From the NCBI GenBank assembly GCA_002011835.1, contig MTPE01000094.1:2455-14609 (forward strand): a stretch of DNA of 12,155 nt, given 5' to 3'. This stretch comes from Desulfarculaceae bacterium JdFR-95. Its GTDB lineage: Bacteria; Desulfobacterota; Desulfarculia; Desulfarculales; Desulfarculaceae. Shown one piece after another: positions 1 through 6,470 of this stretch. Position numbers and translations under genes: made by a program. Positions within the stretch are counted from its first letter, which is position 1; each line of letters begins with the position of its first letter. The notes below the pieces were generated by a model that saw only the letters and a list, made by a program, of their open reading frames with translations, had not been told where the DNA came from and ran no database searches.

Positions 1-1123
1 GGCGGGCTTTGCCGGCCGCCTGGAGCGGGTGCCCTTGGGGGTGAACGCCGACGAGCTGGCTGGCCCGCCCCAAGCGGAGGCCCAGGCCCAACTGGGGCTG
101 GAGCCGGGGGTGTTCACGGTGCTCTACATCGGCCGGCTCACCCCTTCGGACAAGTGCGACCTCCGGCCCCTGGTGGGGCTTCTGGGACAGATGGCCCGCG
201 AGGCGCCCTTGCGCCTTATCCTGGCCGGCTCGGGCTCGCGCTCCTATGCCGAGCAGCTGGTGGCCACCGCGGCCCAGTTCGGCTTCCGCCGGGGGGTGAA
301 GACCTTCCTGGAGTTCGACAGCGCCCTCAAGCCGGTGCTGTTGGCGGCCTGCGACGTGTTCGTCTCTCCGGCGGACAACCTGCAGGAGACCTTCGGCCTG
401 TCCATCCTGGAGGCCATGGCCGCGGGCCGGCCGGTGGTGGCCAGCGACTTCTCCGGCTACCGCGACTTGGTGAAGGAAGGCGAGACCGGCTTTCTGGTGC
501 CCACCTACGGCCCCACCGACTACGGGCTCATGGACGCCTTCTGGCCCATCGCCGCGGAACGCACCGCAGCCCTGCAGGTGGCCCAGCGCACGGCCATGGA
601 CCTGGATGTGTTGGCCGCGCGGCTGCGGCTGTTGCGCGACCAGCCCGAGCTGGCCCGCCGCATGGGCGAGGCGGGCCGACAGCGGGTTCGCCGGCGCTTC
701 CACTGGCCGGTGGTGATCCGGGCCATGGAGGAGCGGTGGGACCAGCTCAAGGCCGAGGCCCTGCGCCTGGGGGCGGCTCCGCCGGCTCGGGACGTGTTGG
801 CCGCGGGCCAGGGCGTGGTCTTCGGCCACTTCCCCACCCGGGCCATCGCCCCGGGGGACGTGTTGGCGCCGGGGCCCTTGGCGGGGGCCTTCGGCCACGG
901 CCCCTGGGCGCGGGAGCCCTACCCCGACCTGAGCGACCTGTTGCCCCCCGCCGGCCTGGAGCTGGTCCTGCAGGTGTTGGAGGCCGCCGGCGGCCGGGCC
1001 GAGCTGCAGGCCCTGCAGGCCCGCCTGGCCGGGCGCATGCCGGCCTACCTGGTGGAGCACCTGGTGCTGGCCGGGCTCAAGTATGGGGTGTTGTCCCTGG
1101 TGGGCGGGGCGGAGGGGGAATGA
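1..1123 (+). CDS. GT4-family (GT-B fold) glycosyltransferase, 5' end cut off by the window edge
   Basis: The reading frame is open from base 2, so the true start lies left of the window; the GTG at 29 is internal, inside the VPLGVN stretch typical of the inter-domain region of GT4 enzymes. Features of the nucleotide-sugar-binding C-terminal domain follow: LYIGRLTPSDK (about 123-155) and the EX7E motif in ETFGLSILEAMAAG (about 388-430), then the usual GRPVVAS and GETGFLVP stretches. It probably moves a sugar from a nucleotide donor to a glycan or lipid acceptor; the substrate cannot be told. After the GT domain there are about 110 extra residues (from about 770) ending in a Leu-rich helical segment that could be a small winged-helix-like domain (inference). 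It is followed by a 144-nt gap with a new promoter, so it is not clearly in the acs transcription unit. Confidence 0.85.
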   Translation, partial: AGFAGRLERVPLGVNADELAGPPQAEAQAQLGLEPGVFTVLYIGRLTPSDKCDLRPLVGLLGQMAREAPLRLILAGSGSRSYAEQLVATAAQFGFRRGVKTFLEFDSALKPVLLAACDVFVSPADNLQETFGLSILEAMAAGRPVVASDFSGYRDLVKEGETGFLVPTYGPTDYGLMDAFWPIAAERTAALQVAQRTAMDLDVLAARLRLLRDQPELARRMGEAGRQRVRRRFHWPVVIRAMEERWDQLKAEALRLGAAPPARDVLAAGQGVVFGHFPTRAIAPGDVLAPGPLAGAFGHGPWAREPYPDLSDLLPPAGLELVLQVLEAAGGRAELQALQARLAGRMPAYLVEHLVLAGLKYGVLSLVGGAEGE

Positions 1124-1180
1124 TCGACACAGCCAGGGTCTTGCCTCTCTTGCTTATAGGGCCGAGGGCGGTCTCCTTTC

Positions 1181-1209
1181 TTGACAGTCGTTCTTCTTTC
1201 CTCTACCCT
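1181..1209 (+). promoter_or_regulatory. Candidate sigma70 promoter of cooC
   Basis: A perfect -35 box TTGACA (1181-1186) is followed by a 17-bp spacer and a TACCCT -10 box (1204-1209; it keeps the key T, A and final T). The expected transcript start is near 1216, about 50 nt before the cooC start. The surrounding DNA is much more T-rich than the coding regions. The promoter before acsD has the same build. Confidence 0.6.
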
Positions 1210-1267
1210 TAGTCTCTACACCCAAGCATTACGGCTAGTTAGACCCTAGGGAAAGGAGCCGGCGGCC

Positions 1268-2026
1268 TTGTCGTTCAACATCGCGGTGGCAGGCAAGGGA
1301 GGTGTGGGCAAGACCACGGTGGCGGGGCTTTTGGTGCGCTATCTGGTGGAGCGGGGTCTGACGCCGGTGCTGGCGGTGGATGCGGACTCCAACACCAACC
1401 TGAACGAGGTGTTGGGGCTGACGGTGGAGTTCACCCTGGGTGACGCCCGCGAGGAGATGAAGAAGCCGTCCAACCAGTCGCCCAGCATGACCAAGGACAT
1501 GTTCATCGAGATGCGGGTGAACCAGTGTCTGGTGGAGAGCACCGGCTTCGACCTGATCGCCATGGGCCGGCCCGAGGGCGCGGGCTGCTACTGCGCGGCC
1601 AACCACCTGCTCACCGACTGCATGGACAAGCTGGCGGGCAACTACCGCTACCTGGTGATCGACAACGAGGCCGGCATGGAGCACATCAGCCGGGTGACCA
1701 CCCAGAAGGTGGATCTGTTCCTGGCCATCTCCGACACCAGCCGGCGGGGTCTGACCGCGGCCAAGCGAGTGGTGGAGCTGGCCCAGGAGATGAACATCCT
1801 GACCGGGAAGCACTACCTGGTGGTGAGCATGGCGCCGGAGCCGGTGCCGGATGCCTTGCGCCAGGCGGTGGAGGAGGTGGGACTGCCGGTGGCGGGCTAC
1901 ATCCCCCAGGACGCCGAGCTGGCGGCCTGGGACCTGGCGGGCCGTCCCATCAGCCAGCTTCCGGCGGAAAATCCGGTGGTGGAGGCGGCCTTTGCTCTCT
2001 TTGGCCGGGTGGTGCCGGAGGTATAG
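1268..2026 (+). CDS. cooC: CooC-type nickel-insertion ATPase for CODH/ACS
   Basis: A 252-residue MinD/ParA-like P-loop ATPase. The deviant Walker A motif GKGGVGKTT is at residues 9-17. VDADSNTNLNEVLG (37-50) matches the nucleotide-sensing region of CooC. A CxC pair (C107, C109) in GAGCYCAANHLL matches the metal-binding cysteines of the family, and VIDNEAGMEHISR (130-142) is the Walker B-like segment. CooC proteins act in the cytoplasm as ATP-dependent factors for loading Ni into the CODH C-cluster; AcsF-type relatives serve the ACS A-cluster, and sequence alone does not separate these here. The start is a TTG preceded by AGGAG (1254-1258) nine bases upstream; no later start keeps the P-loop. 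The weak start fits a protein needed in lower amounts than the enzymes. It sits alone, 278 nt ahead of acsD, with its own promoter. Confidence 0.93.
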   Translation: MSFNIAVAGKGGVGKTTVAGLLVRYLVERGLTPVLAVDADSNTNLNEVLGLTVEFTLGDAREEMKKPSNQSPSMTKDMFIEMRVNQCLVESTGFDLIAMGRPEGAGCYCAANHLLTDCMDKLAGNYRYLVIDNEAGMEHISRVTTQKVDLFLAISDTSRRGLTAAKRVVELAQEMNILTGKHYLVVSMAPEPVPDALRQAVEEVGLPVAGYIPQDAELAAWDLAGRPISQLPAENPVVEAAFALFGRVVPEV

Positions 2027-2084
2027 CCTATTTGGCCTGTGGATTCGCTGGGTTGCAAGTAGTCCCCCTGGAGAGGCTATTTTT
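2023..2084 (+). terminator. Possible weak terminator of cooC
   Basis: ATAGCCT (2023-2029, overlapping the cooC stop codon) can pair with AGGCTAT (2074-2080), and five Ts follow (2080-2084). The loop is long (44 nt), so this is weak as a classical terminator. It ends just before the -35 box of the next promoter, a position that fits separating cooC from the acs run. Confidence 0.3.
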
Positions 2085-2086
2085 GC

Positions 2087-2115
2087 TTGACACCTTGGCC
2101 CAATTGTTCTAGCTT
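2087..2115 (+). promoter_or_regulatory. Candidate sigma70 promoter of the acsD-acsE run
   Basis: A perfect -35 box TTGACA (2087-2092), a 17-bp spacer and a TAGCTT -10 box (2110-2115). The layout repeats that of the cooC promoter: perfect -35, 17-bp spacer, -10 keeping only TA...T. A transcript start near 2121 would give a 5' leader of about 180 nt. Confidence 0.6.
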
Positions 2116-2304
2116 GTCGGTGAACTCCCATAAGTAGGCAACAGGGCTTTTTTTTCGCGCATTATGTACCAGCCCTCACAAGAGGCGCCATCGTGGAGCC
2201 GCCGCTAGGGATTGTTTCCCGCGGTAGAGAGCGGTGGTGGGTTGGTATTGGCCGATAGATATTGCGGTAATATGACACCCCTCTAACCCTGGGAGGAAGT
2301 TGCT
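2116..2304 (+). promoter_or_regulatory. Long 5' leader of acsD with T8 tract and AT-rich palindrome
   Basis: No gene is seen here. It holds an eight-T run (2148-2155) just after GGGC, and an inverted repeat ATATT-GCGGT-AATAT (2259-2273) that stands out in a GC-rich setting about 30 nt before the acsD start. GCCC (2098-2101) and TGTT (2105-2108) could pair with AACAGGGC (2140-2147) before the T run, but the left arm overlaps the promoter, so that hairpin could act only on readthrough from cooC. GGGAGG (2291-2296) is the acsD ribosome binding site. No riboswitch class is recognised; control by leader or operator is a guess. Confidence 0.35.
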
Positions 2305-3873
2305 GTGGCGTTCGAGCTTCCCAAGATCACCTACTCCGGCAAGATCCAGGAGGTGACCATCGGCCAGCCGGGCAAGAAGACGGTGACGGTCGGTGGCGAG
2401 GATTGTTATCCCTTCCACACCTGGGAGGGACAGATGCCCAACCGGCCCTTGTTGGCCATGGAGGTATGGGACACCGAGCCCGAGGACTGGCCGGCGGCCT
2501 GTAGCGAGCCGTTTGCCGGGGTGCTGGGCGATCCCGCGGCCTGGGCCAAGAAGTGTGTGGAGGAGTATGGGGCCGAGGCCATCGTGGTGCAGCTCAAGTC
2601 CACCGATCCCAACGCCCAGGACGCCCCGCCCGAGGCGGCCAGCGAGACCGTGGGCAAGGTGTTGGACGCGGTGGACGTGCCGGTGATCGTGTGGGGCTCG
2701 GCCAACTCCAAGAAGGACGCCGAGGTACTCAAGAAGATCGCCGAGGACCACGAGGGCAAGAACCTTCTGTTGGGTCCGGTGGACGAGGACAACCACAAGG
2801 CGGTGGGTGCGGCGGCCCTGGGCTTCCAGCACCAGGTGATCGCCTCCAGCCCCATCGACGTGAACCTGGCCAAGCAGCTCAACATCCTCCTGGGCAACCT
2901 GGGGGTGCCCATGGACCGCATCGTGATCGACCCCACCACCGGCGGTCTGGGTTACGGCATGGAGTATTGCTACTCCGTGATGGAGCGCATCCGCATGGCC
3001 GCCCTGGTGCAGGAGGACGACAAGCTGGTGTTGCCCATGATCAACAACGTGGGCAACGAGGTGTGGAAGGCCAAGGAGGCCAAGCTGAGCGACGAGGAGG
3101 CCCCGGACCTGGGCGACAGCTCCAAGCGCGGGGTGTTGATGGAGATCACCGAGGCGGTGGCGCTGTTGTTGGCGGGCAGCGACATCCTGATCCTGCGGCA
3201 TCCGGCCACCGTGGCCCAGATGAAGGCCTTCCTGGACAGGATGCTGGGCGAGCGGGCGCCGGCGGCCGAGCGGGAGGAGGTGGACCGGCCCAAGGTGGCG
3301 GCCATCGCCAAGCCCAAGGCCAAGCCTGCCGCGGCGCCCAAGCCGGCTCCGGCTGCGCCGCCCAAGCCCGCGGCGCCGCCCAAGGCCGAGGCCAAGCCGG
3401 CTCCGCCCAAGCCCGAGCCGCCCAAGGCCGAGGCCGCGCCCAAGCCTGAGCCGCCCAAGCCGGCGGTGGACGCCGAGGCCGAGGCCAAGGCCAAGGCAGA
3501 GGCGGAAGCCAAGGCCAAGGCCGAGGAGGAGGCCCGCAAGAAGGCCGAGGAAGAGGCGCGCAAGAAGGCCGAGGAGGAGGCCCGGGCCAAGGCCGAGGCC
3601 GAGGCCAAGGCCAAGGCCGAAGCCGAGCGCAAGGCCCGCGAGGAGCGCAAGGCCAAGGAGATGGAAGAGCTGATGGCCCTGCGGCGCAAGCGGGCCGAGG
3701 AGCGGGAGAAGCTCCTGGCCAAGCGCGCGGCCGAGGCCGCCCAGCGCAAGCTGCCCGAGGGCGTGGAGTTCGGCAAGGGCCGCGAGCCCGGAGTGGCCGG
3801 CCCGGACGGCATCTACATCCTGCGGACCCTCGAGCGCTGGCGGCTGCGCGGCGAGGGCGTGATCAAGGACTAG
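2305..3873 (+). CDS. acsD: Corrinoid/iron-sulfur protein small subunit (AcsD) with a long C-terminal extension
   Basis: A 522-residue protein. Residues 1-318 match the AcsD/CdhD TIM-barrel subunit of the corrinoid/iron-sulfur protein, which with AcsC carries the methyl group on cobalamin from AcsE to AcsB. Recognisable stretches are PFHTWEGQMPNRPLLAMEV (36-54), KNLLLGPVDEDNHK (152-165), SPIDVNLAKQLNILL (182-196) and IDPTTGGLGYGMEY (208-221). The family is normally about 320 aa. Here a Pro/Ala/Lys linker follows (about 335-388), then an uninterrupted Ala/Glu/Lys/Arg helix (about 389-480) with three AEEEARKK-type units, and a 36-residue tail (487-522, starting VEFGKGREPGVAGPDG) that recurs in the next small gene. 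The GTG start has GGAGG eight bases upstream. The core call is firm; the role of the extension is unknown. Confidence 0.93.
   Translation: MAFELPKITYSGKIQEVTIGQPGKKTVTVGGEDCYPFHTWEGQMPNRPLLAMEVWDTEPEDWPAACSEPFAGVLGDPAAWAKKCVEEYGAEAIVVQLKSTDPNAQDAPPEAASETVGKVLDAVDVPVIVWGSANSKKDAEVLKKIAEDHEGKNLLLGPVDEDNHKAVGAAALGFQHQVIASSPIDVNLAKQLNILLGNLGVPMDRIVIDPTTGGLGYGMEYCYSVMERIRMAALVQEDDKLVLPMINNVGNEVWKAKEAKLSDEEAPDLGDSSKRGVLMEITEAVALLLAGSDILILRHPATVAQMKAFLDRMLGERAPAAEREEVDRPKVAAIAKPKAKPAAAPKPAPAAPPKPAAPPKAEAKPAPPKPEPPKAEAAPKPEPPKPAVDAEAEAKAKAEAEAKAKAEEEARKKAEEEARKKAEEEARAKAEAEAKAKAEAERKAREERKAKEMEELMALRRKRAEEREKLLAKRAAEAAQRKLPEGVEFGKGREPGVAGPDGIYILRTLERWRLRGEGVIKD
3520..3591 (+). repeat. Three tandem 24-bp units coding AEEEARKK in AcsD
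   Basis: Residues 406-429 of AcsD are three eight-residue units (AEEEARKK, AEEEARKK, AEEEARAK), within a longer Ala/Lys/Glu region. The Glu and Arg/Lys spacing of about four suits a salt-bridged single alpha helix, as in the TolA stalk. Together with the Pro-rich linker before it, it would act as a spacer holding the C-terminal tail away from the barrel (inference). Confidence 0.75.
3763..3870 (+). repeat. Direct repeat, copy 1 (AcsD C-terminal tail)
   Basis: This 108-bp segment codes AcsD residues 487-522. It pairs with 4016-4123 at an offset of 253 bp. The first 62 bp (3763-3824) are identical in both copies. The remaining 46 bp carry 10 differences, giving two silent changes and five amino acid changes, four of them conservative. 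Confidence 0.95.
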
Positions 3874-3874
3874 A

Positions 3875-3914
3875 GGGGCCTGGCCCCGTCCTCGCGCGCA
3901 CCGGGCGGCCGGTG
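3875..3914 (+). other. Two short hairpins between acsD and the 51-aa gene
   Basis: GGGGC-CTG-GCCCC (3875-3887) and CACCGG-GCGG-CCGGTG (3899-3914) lie right after the acsD stop. Neither has a T-tract. Stems of 5-6 bp arise easily in GC-rich DNA, so their role is unproven. Confidence 0.35.
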
Positions 3915-3956
3915 GGTCCGGGGTAAGGAGTTTCGGATCTTACCTGGAGGGCAAGC

Positions 3957-3963
3957 GAGGAGG
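3957..3963 (+). promoter_or_regulatory. Ribosome binding site of the 51-aa gene
   Basis: GAGGAGG lies seven bases before the ATG at 3971. This near-perfect site is the main evidence that the short frame is translated on its own and is not just a leftover of duplication. Confidence 0.7.
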
Positions 3964-3970
3964 CGGGATC

Positions 3971-4126
3971 ATGACCGACAACGGCGAGCAGGTGCAGGCG
4001 AACGGAGAACAGCAGGTGGAGTTCGGCAAGGGCCGCGAGCCCGGAGTGGCCGGCCCGGACGGCATCTACATCCTGCGTAGTGTGGAGCGCTGGCGCATGC
4101 GCGGCGAGGGCGTGGTCAAGTCCTGA
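3971..4126 (+). CDS. 51-aa protein made of a copy of the AcsD C-terminal tail
   Basis: A short gene of 51 codons with a strong ribosome binding site. Residues 1-15 (MTDNGEQVQANGEQQ) are polar and unlike AcsD. Residues 16-51 repeat the last 36 residues of AcsD, with 31 of 36 identical; the changes are T to S, L to V, L to M, I to V, and the final D to S. Both proteins end at the same point of the module, so the unit is a complete C-terminal module in each. It has no signal peptide, membrane segment, cysteine or histidine, so it is not a metal carrier by itself. It sits between acsD and acsA, 97 nt and 227 nt from them. I do not recognise the family. Possible roles are a free partner or competitor for whatever the AcsD tail binds, such as CODH/ACS. 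A non-functional duplicate is the alternative, but the conservative changes and the ribosome site argue against it. Confidence 0.75.
   Translation: MTDNGEQVQANGEQQVEFGKGREPGVAGPDGIYILRSVERWRMRGEGVVKS
4016..4123 (+). repeat. Direct repeat, copy 2 (body of the 51-aa gene)
   Basis: Second copy of the 108-bp module seen at 3763-3870. The perfect 62-bp match runs 4016-4077. It is in frame in both genes, and both frames stop directly after the repeat (TAG in acsD, TGA here). Confidence 0.95.
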
Positions 4127-4127
4127 G

Positions 4128-4336
4128 GTCCGGCCGCGGGGGCGTTCGGGGCGGCAGGGCCCCGGACTGCTTCCTCCCGGGTTGGGTTCACGGAAGAGTC
4201 GGGGCTTGTGGCCGGAGAGGTCGGCGGCCCCGCGAGAAGGGGGGTGGAGGCAGTAGAGACACTGGGACAACGGCCGGGAAGGGCCCGGCTCTCGAGAGAC
4301 GAGGCAGCACCGAGAGGGGGGCAAGTCAATCTTTGC
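4128..4336 (+). other. Gap before acsA with hairpin and palindrome
   Basis: No gene is seen in this purine-rich gap. It contains a loose hairpin GTCCGG (4128-4133)/CCGGAC (4162-4167), a tight one GCCGGG-AAGGG-CCCGGC (4273-4289), and directly abutting it a perfect 10-bp palindrome CTCTCGAGAG (4289-4298). No convincing sigma70 promoter or T-tract was found, so acsA is probably reached by transcription from upstream. Confidence 0.35.
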
Positions 4337-4347
4337 AGGAGGAGGAA
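4337..4347 (+). promoter_or_regulatory. Ribosome binding site deciding the acsA start
   Basis: AGGAGGAGGAA lies just before the ATG at 4354 (eight bases after GGAGG). It falls inside the longer frame that begins with TTG at 4333, so the ATG is the real start. Confidence 0.8.
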
Positions 4348-4353
4348 CCTCTG

Positions 4354-6390
4354 ATGTCGGCTGACGAGATCAAAGCCAAGGCGGCGGCCAAGCCCAAGAA
4401 GACGGCTGACCCCAAGCAGGTGAGCGTGGACGAGGCCACGCAGGAGACCCTGGCCAAGGCACAGGCCGATGGCGTGGAGACCATATTCGACCGCGCCGTG
4501 ACCATGAAGCCCTGCAACATCGGCGAGCAGGGCACTTGTTGCAAGATGTGCGCGCAGGGTCCGTGTCGTCTGCCCCTGCCCAAGAAGGGCATCGAGGGCG
4601 AGGACACCCGCAAGGGTCTGTGTGGCGCCACGCCCGAGACCATTGCCGCGCGCAACTTCGCCCGCATGATCGCGGCGGGCGCGGCCGCGCACAGCGACCA
4701 CGGCCGGGGCGTGGCCGAGGTGTTTTTGGCCGCGGCGCGCAAGGAGACCGAGGACTACAAGATCACCGACACCGAGAAGCTGTTGGAGATCGCGCCGGAC
4801 TTCGACGTGCCCACCACCATCATCAAGGACGGTGAGGAGATCGAGCGCGACATCTACGAGATCGCGGTGGAGGTGGGCGAGAAGGCCCTGGCCGAGTGGG
4901 GCAAGCAGGAGGGCGAGATCTACTACGCCAAGCGTGCTCCCGAGGCCCGCTATCAGCTCTGGAAGGAGCTGGACGTGATCCCGCGGGGCATCGACCGCGA
5001 GATCGTGGAGATCATGCACCGCACCCACATGGGGGTGGACCAGGACTACAAGAACATCATCAAGCAGTGCACGCGGGCGGCCCTGGCCGACGGTTGGGCC
5101 GGTTCCATGATCGCCACCGACCTGCAGGACATCCTCTTTGGCACGCCCTATCCCATCCAGGGCGAGATCAACCTGGGGGTGCTCAAGCCCGACCACGTAA
5201 ACATCATCGTACACGGCCACGAGCCGCTGCTCTCGGAGATGATCGTGGTGGCGGCCCAGGACCCGGAGATGGTGGAGTACGCCAAGAGCAAGGGTGCCAA
5301 GGGCATCGTGCTGGCGGGCATGTGCTGCACGGCCAACGAGATCCTGGTGCGCCACGGGCTTCCCATCGCGGGCAACTATCTGCAGCAGGAGCTGGCCATC
5401 GTGACCGGCGCGGTGGACGCCATGGTGGTGGACGTGCAGTGTATCATGGAGAACCTGGCCAACGTGGCCCAGTGCTACCACACCAAGCTGATCACCACCA
5501 ACCCGCGCTGCATGATCGAGTCGGGCGATGCGGTGCACATCGAGTTCGACGAGCACCACGCCCTGGAGGACGCCAAGAAGATCGTCAAGACCGCCATCGA
5601 CAACTTCCCCAACCGCAAGGCCGAGCCCATGATTCCGGCGGCGCGGGAGAAGATGGTGGTGGGCTTCTCCTACGAGGCGATCCGCTACCACCTGGGCGGC
5701 ACCTTCCGGGCCTCTTACGTGCCCCTGAACGACAACATCATCAACGGCCGCATCCGGGGCATCGCCGGCGTGGTGGGCTGCAACAACGCGCGCACGGTGC
5801 ATGACAGCGCGCACCTGACCTTGATCAAGGAGCTGCTCAAGAAGGACGTGATCGTGCTCACCACCGGCTGCAGCGCCATGGCCTGCGGCAAGGCGGGCCT
5901 GCTCACGCCGGAGTCGGCCAAGGTCTACTGCGGTGCGGGCCTGGCCGAGGTGTGCGAGACCGTGGGCATCCCGCCGGTGCTGCACATGGGTTCCTGCGTG
6001 GACAACAGCCGCATCCTGATGGCGGCCACCGAGGTGGTCAAGACCGGCGGCCTGGGCAAGGACATCAGCGACCTGCCCGCGGCGGGCGCGGCGCCGGAGT
6101 GGATGAGCGAGAAGGCCATCAGCATCGGCCACTACTTCGTCACCTCGGGCGTGTACACGGTCTTCGGCGTGCACCTGCCGGTGACCGGGGCTCCGCGCTT
6201 CCAGAAGTACATCTTCGAGGAGTTGGAGTCCATCTACGGCGGCATGTGGGACCTGGTGGAGGACCCCTACGAGATGGCCAAGAAGATGATCGCGCACATC
6301 GACAAGAAGCGCAAAGCCCTGGGTCTGGACAAGGCCAAGGAGCGTGTCCTGGTCGACATGGAGGCGCGGCGCAAGATGGAGGCCGCCTAA
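4354..6390 (+). CDS. acsA: Carbon monoxide dehydrogenase catalytic subunit of CODH/ACS
   Basis: A 678-residue Ni-Fe CODH (AcsA/CooS family), close to the usual length of about 670. It reduces CO2 to CO for ACS, or oxidises CO in reverse, in the cytoplasm. The N-terminal cysteines C54, C62, C63, C66, C71 and C90 (CNIGEQGTCCKMCAQGPC) match those binding the D- and B-type Fe-S clusters. C-cluster residues are present: HGH at 287-289, C325 in GMCCTANE, C363 in VDVQC, C476 in GCNNAR, C506 in TTGCSAMACG and C548 in HMGSCVDNSR. The catalytic acid/base candidates H113 (AHSDHGR) and K587 (SEKAIS) are kept too. The gap to acsB is only 80 nt, supporting co-transcription and the AcsA2B2 complex. A first Lys/Ala-rich stretch (residues 7-20) resembles the charged part of AcsD in composition only. 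Confidence 0.97.
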   Translation: MSADEIKAKAAAKPKKTADPKQVSVDEATQETLAKAQADGVETIFDRAVTMKPCNIGEQGTCCKMCAQGPCRLPLPKKGIEGEDTRKGLCGATPETIAARNFARMIAAGAAAHSDHGRGVAEVFLAAARKETEDYKITDTEKLLEIAPDFDVPTTIIKDGEEIERDIYEIAVEVGEKALAEWGKQEGEIYYAKRAPEARYQLWKELDVIPRGIDREIVEIMHRTHMGVDQDYKNIIKQCTRAALADGWAGSMIATDLQDILFGTPYPIQGEINLGVLKPDHVNIIVHGHEPLLSEMIVVAAQDPEMVEYAKSKGAKGIVLAGMCCTANEILVRHGLPIAGNYLQQELAIVTGAVDAMVVDVQCIMENLANVAQCYHTKLITTNPRCMIESGDAVHIEFDEHHALEDAKKIVKTAIDNFPNRKAEPMIPAAREKMVVGFSYEAIRYHLGGTFRASYVPLNDNIINGRIRGIAGVVGCNNARTVHDSAHLTLIKELLKKDVIVLTTGCSAMACGKAGLLTPESAKVYCGAGLAEVCETVGIPPVLHMGSCVDNSRILMAATEVVKTGGLGKDISDLPAAGAAPEWMSEKAISIGHYFVTSGVYTVFGVHLPVTGAPRFQKYIFEELESIYGGMWDLVEDPYEMAKKMIAHIDKKRKALGLDKAKERVLVDMEARRKMEAA

Positions 6391-6397
6391 GGGTCCT

Positions 6398-6419
6398 CAT
6401 GGGTTTGGTTCGACCCATG
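6398..6419 (+). other. Hairpin between acsA and acsB
   Basis: CATGGGT (6398-6404) pairs with ACCCATG (6413-6419) around an eight-base loop; the stem can grow by a T-G pair inside. No T-tract follows, so it is more likely an mRNA-stability or processing element than a terminator (inference). Confidence 0.45.
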
Positions 6420-6470
6420 GGTTCACGACACATAAGGAAATCGTCTCTCTAGAAAGGGAGTGAGAGCGTC

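Noticed and set aside
2244..2265. A sigma54 promoter (GG...GC) before acsD
   Set aside because: The GG and GC pairs are 12 or more bases apart instead of 10, and the rest of the consensus is missing.
2176..3201. A 341-codon minus-strand frame reaching into the gap before acsD
   Set aside because: Mostly antisense to acsD and with His/Leu/Gly-rich composition; no ribosome site or family match.
3481..3660. The Lys/Glu/Ala region of acsD as a separate TolA-like gene or an insertion
   Set aside because: It is in frame with AcsD with no internal start, stop or ribosome site; the likeness to the TolA stalk is in composition only.
4333..4353. TTG start for acsA seven codons upstream
   Set aside because: The added codons are the ribosome binding site itself (AGGAGGAGGAA), and the ATG at 4354 is correctly spaced from it.
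4066..6297. A 743-codon open frame on the minus strand opposite acsA
   Set aside because: It is the antisense of a clearly recognised CODH; long antisense frames are expected from the GC-rich third-position bias. The protein is His/Leu/Val/Gly-rich with no family features.
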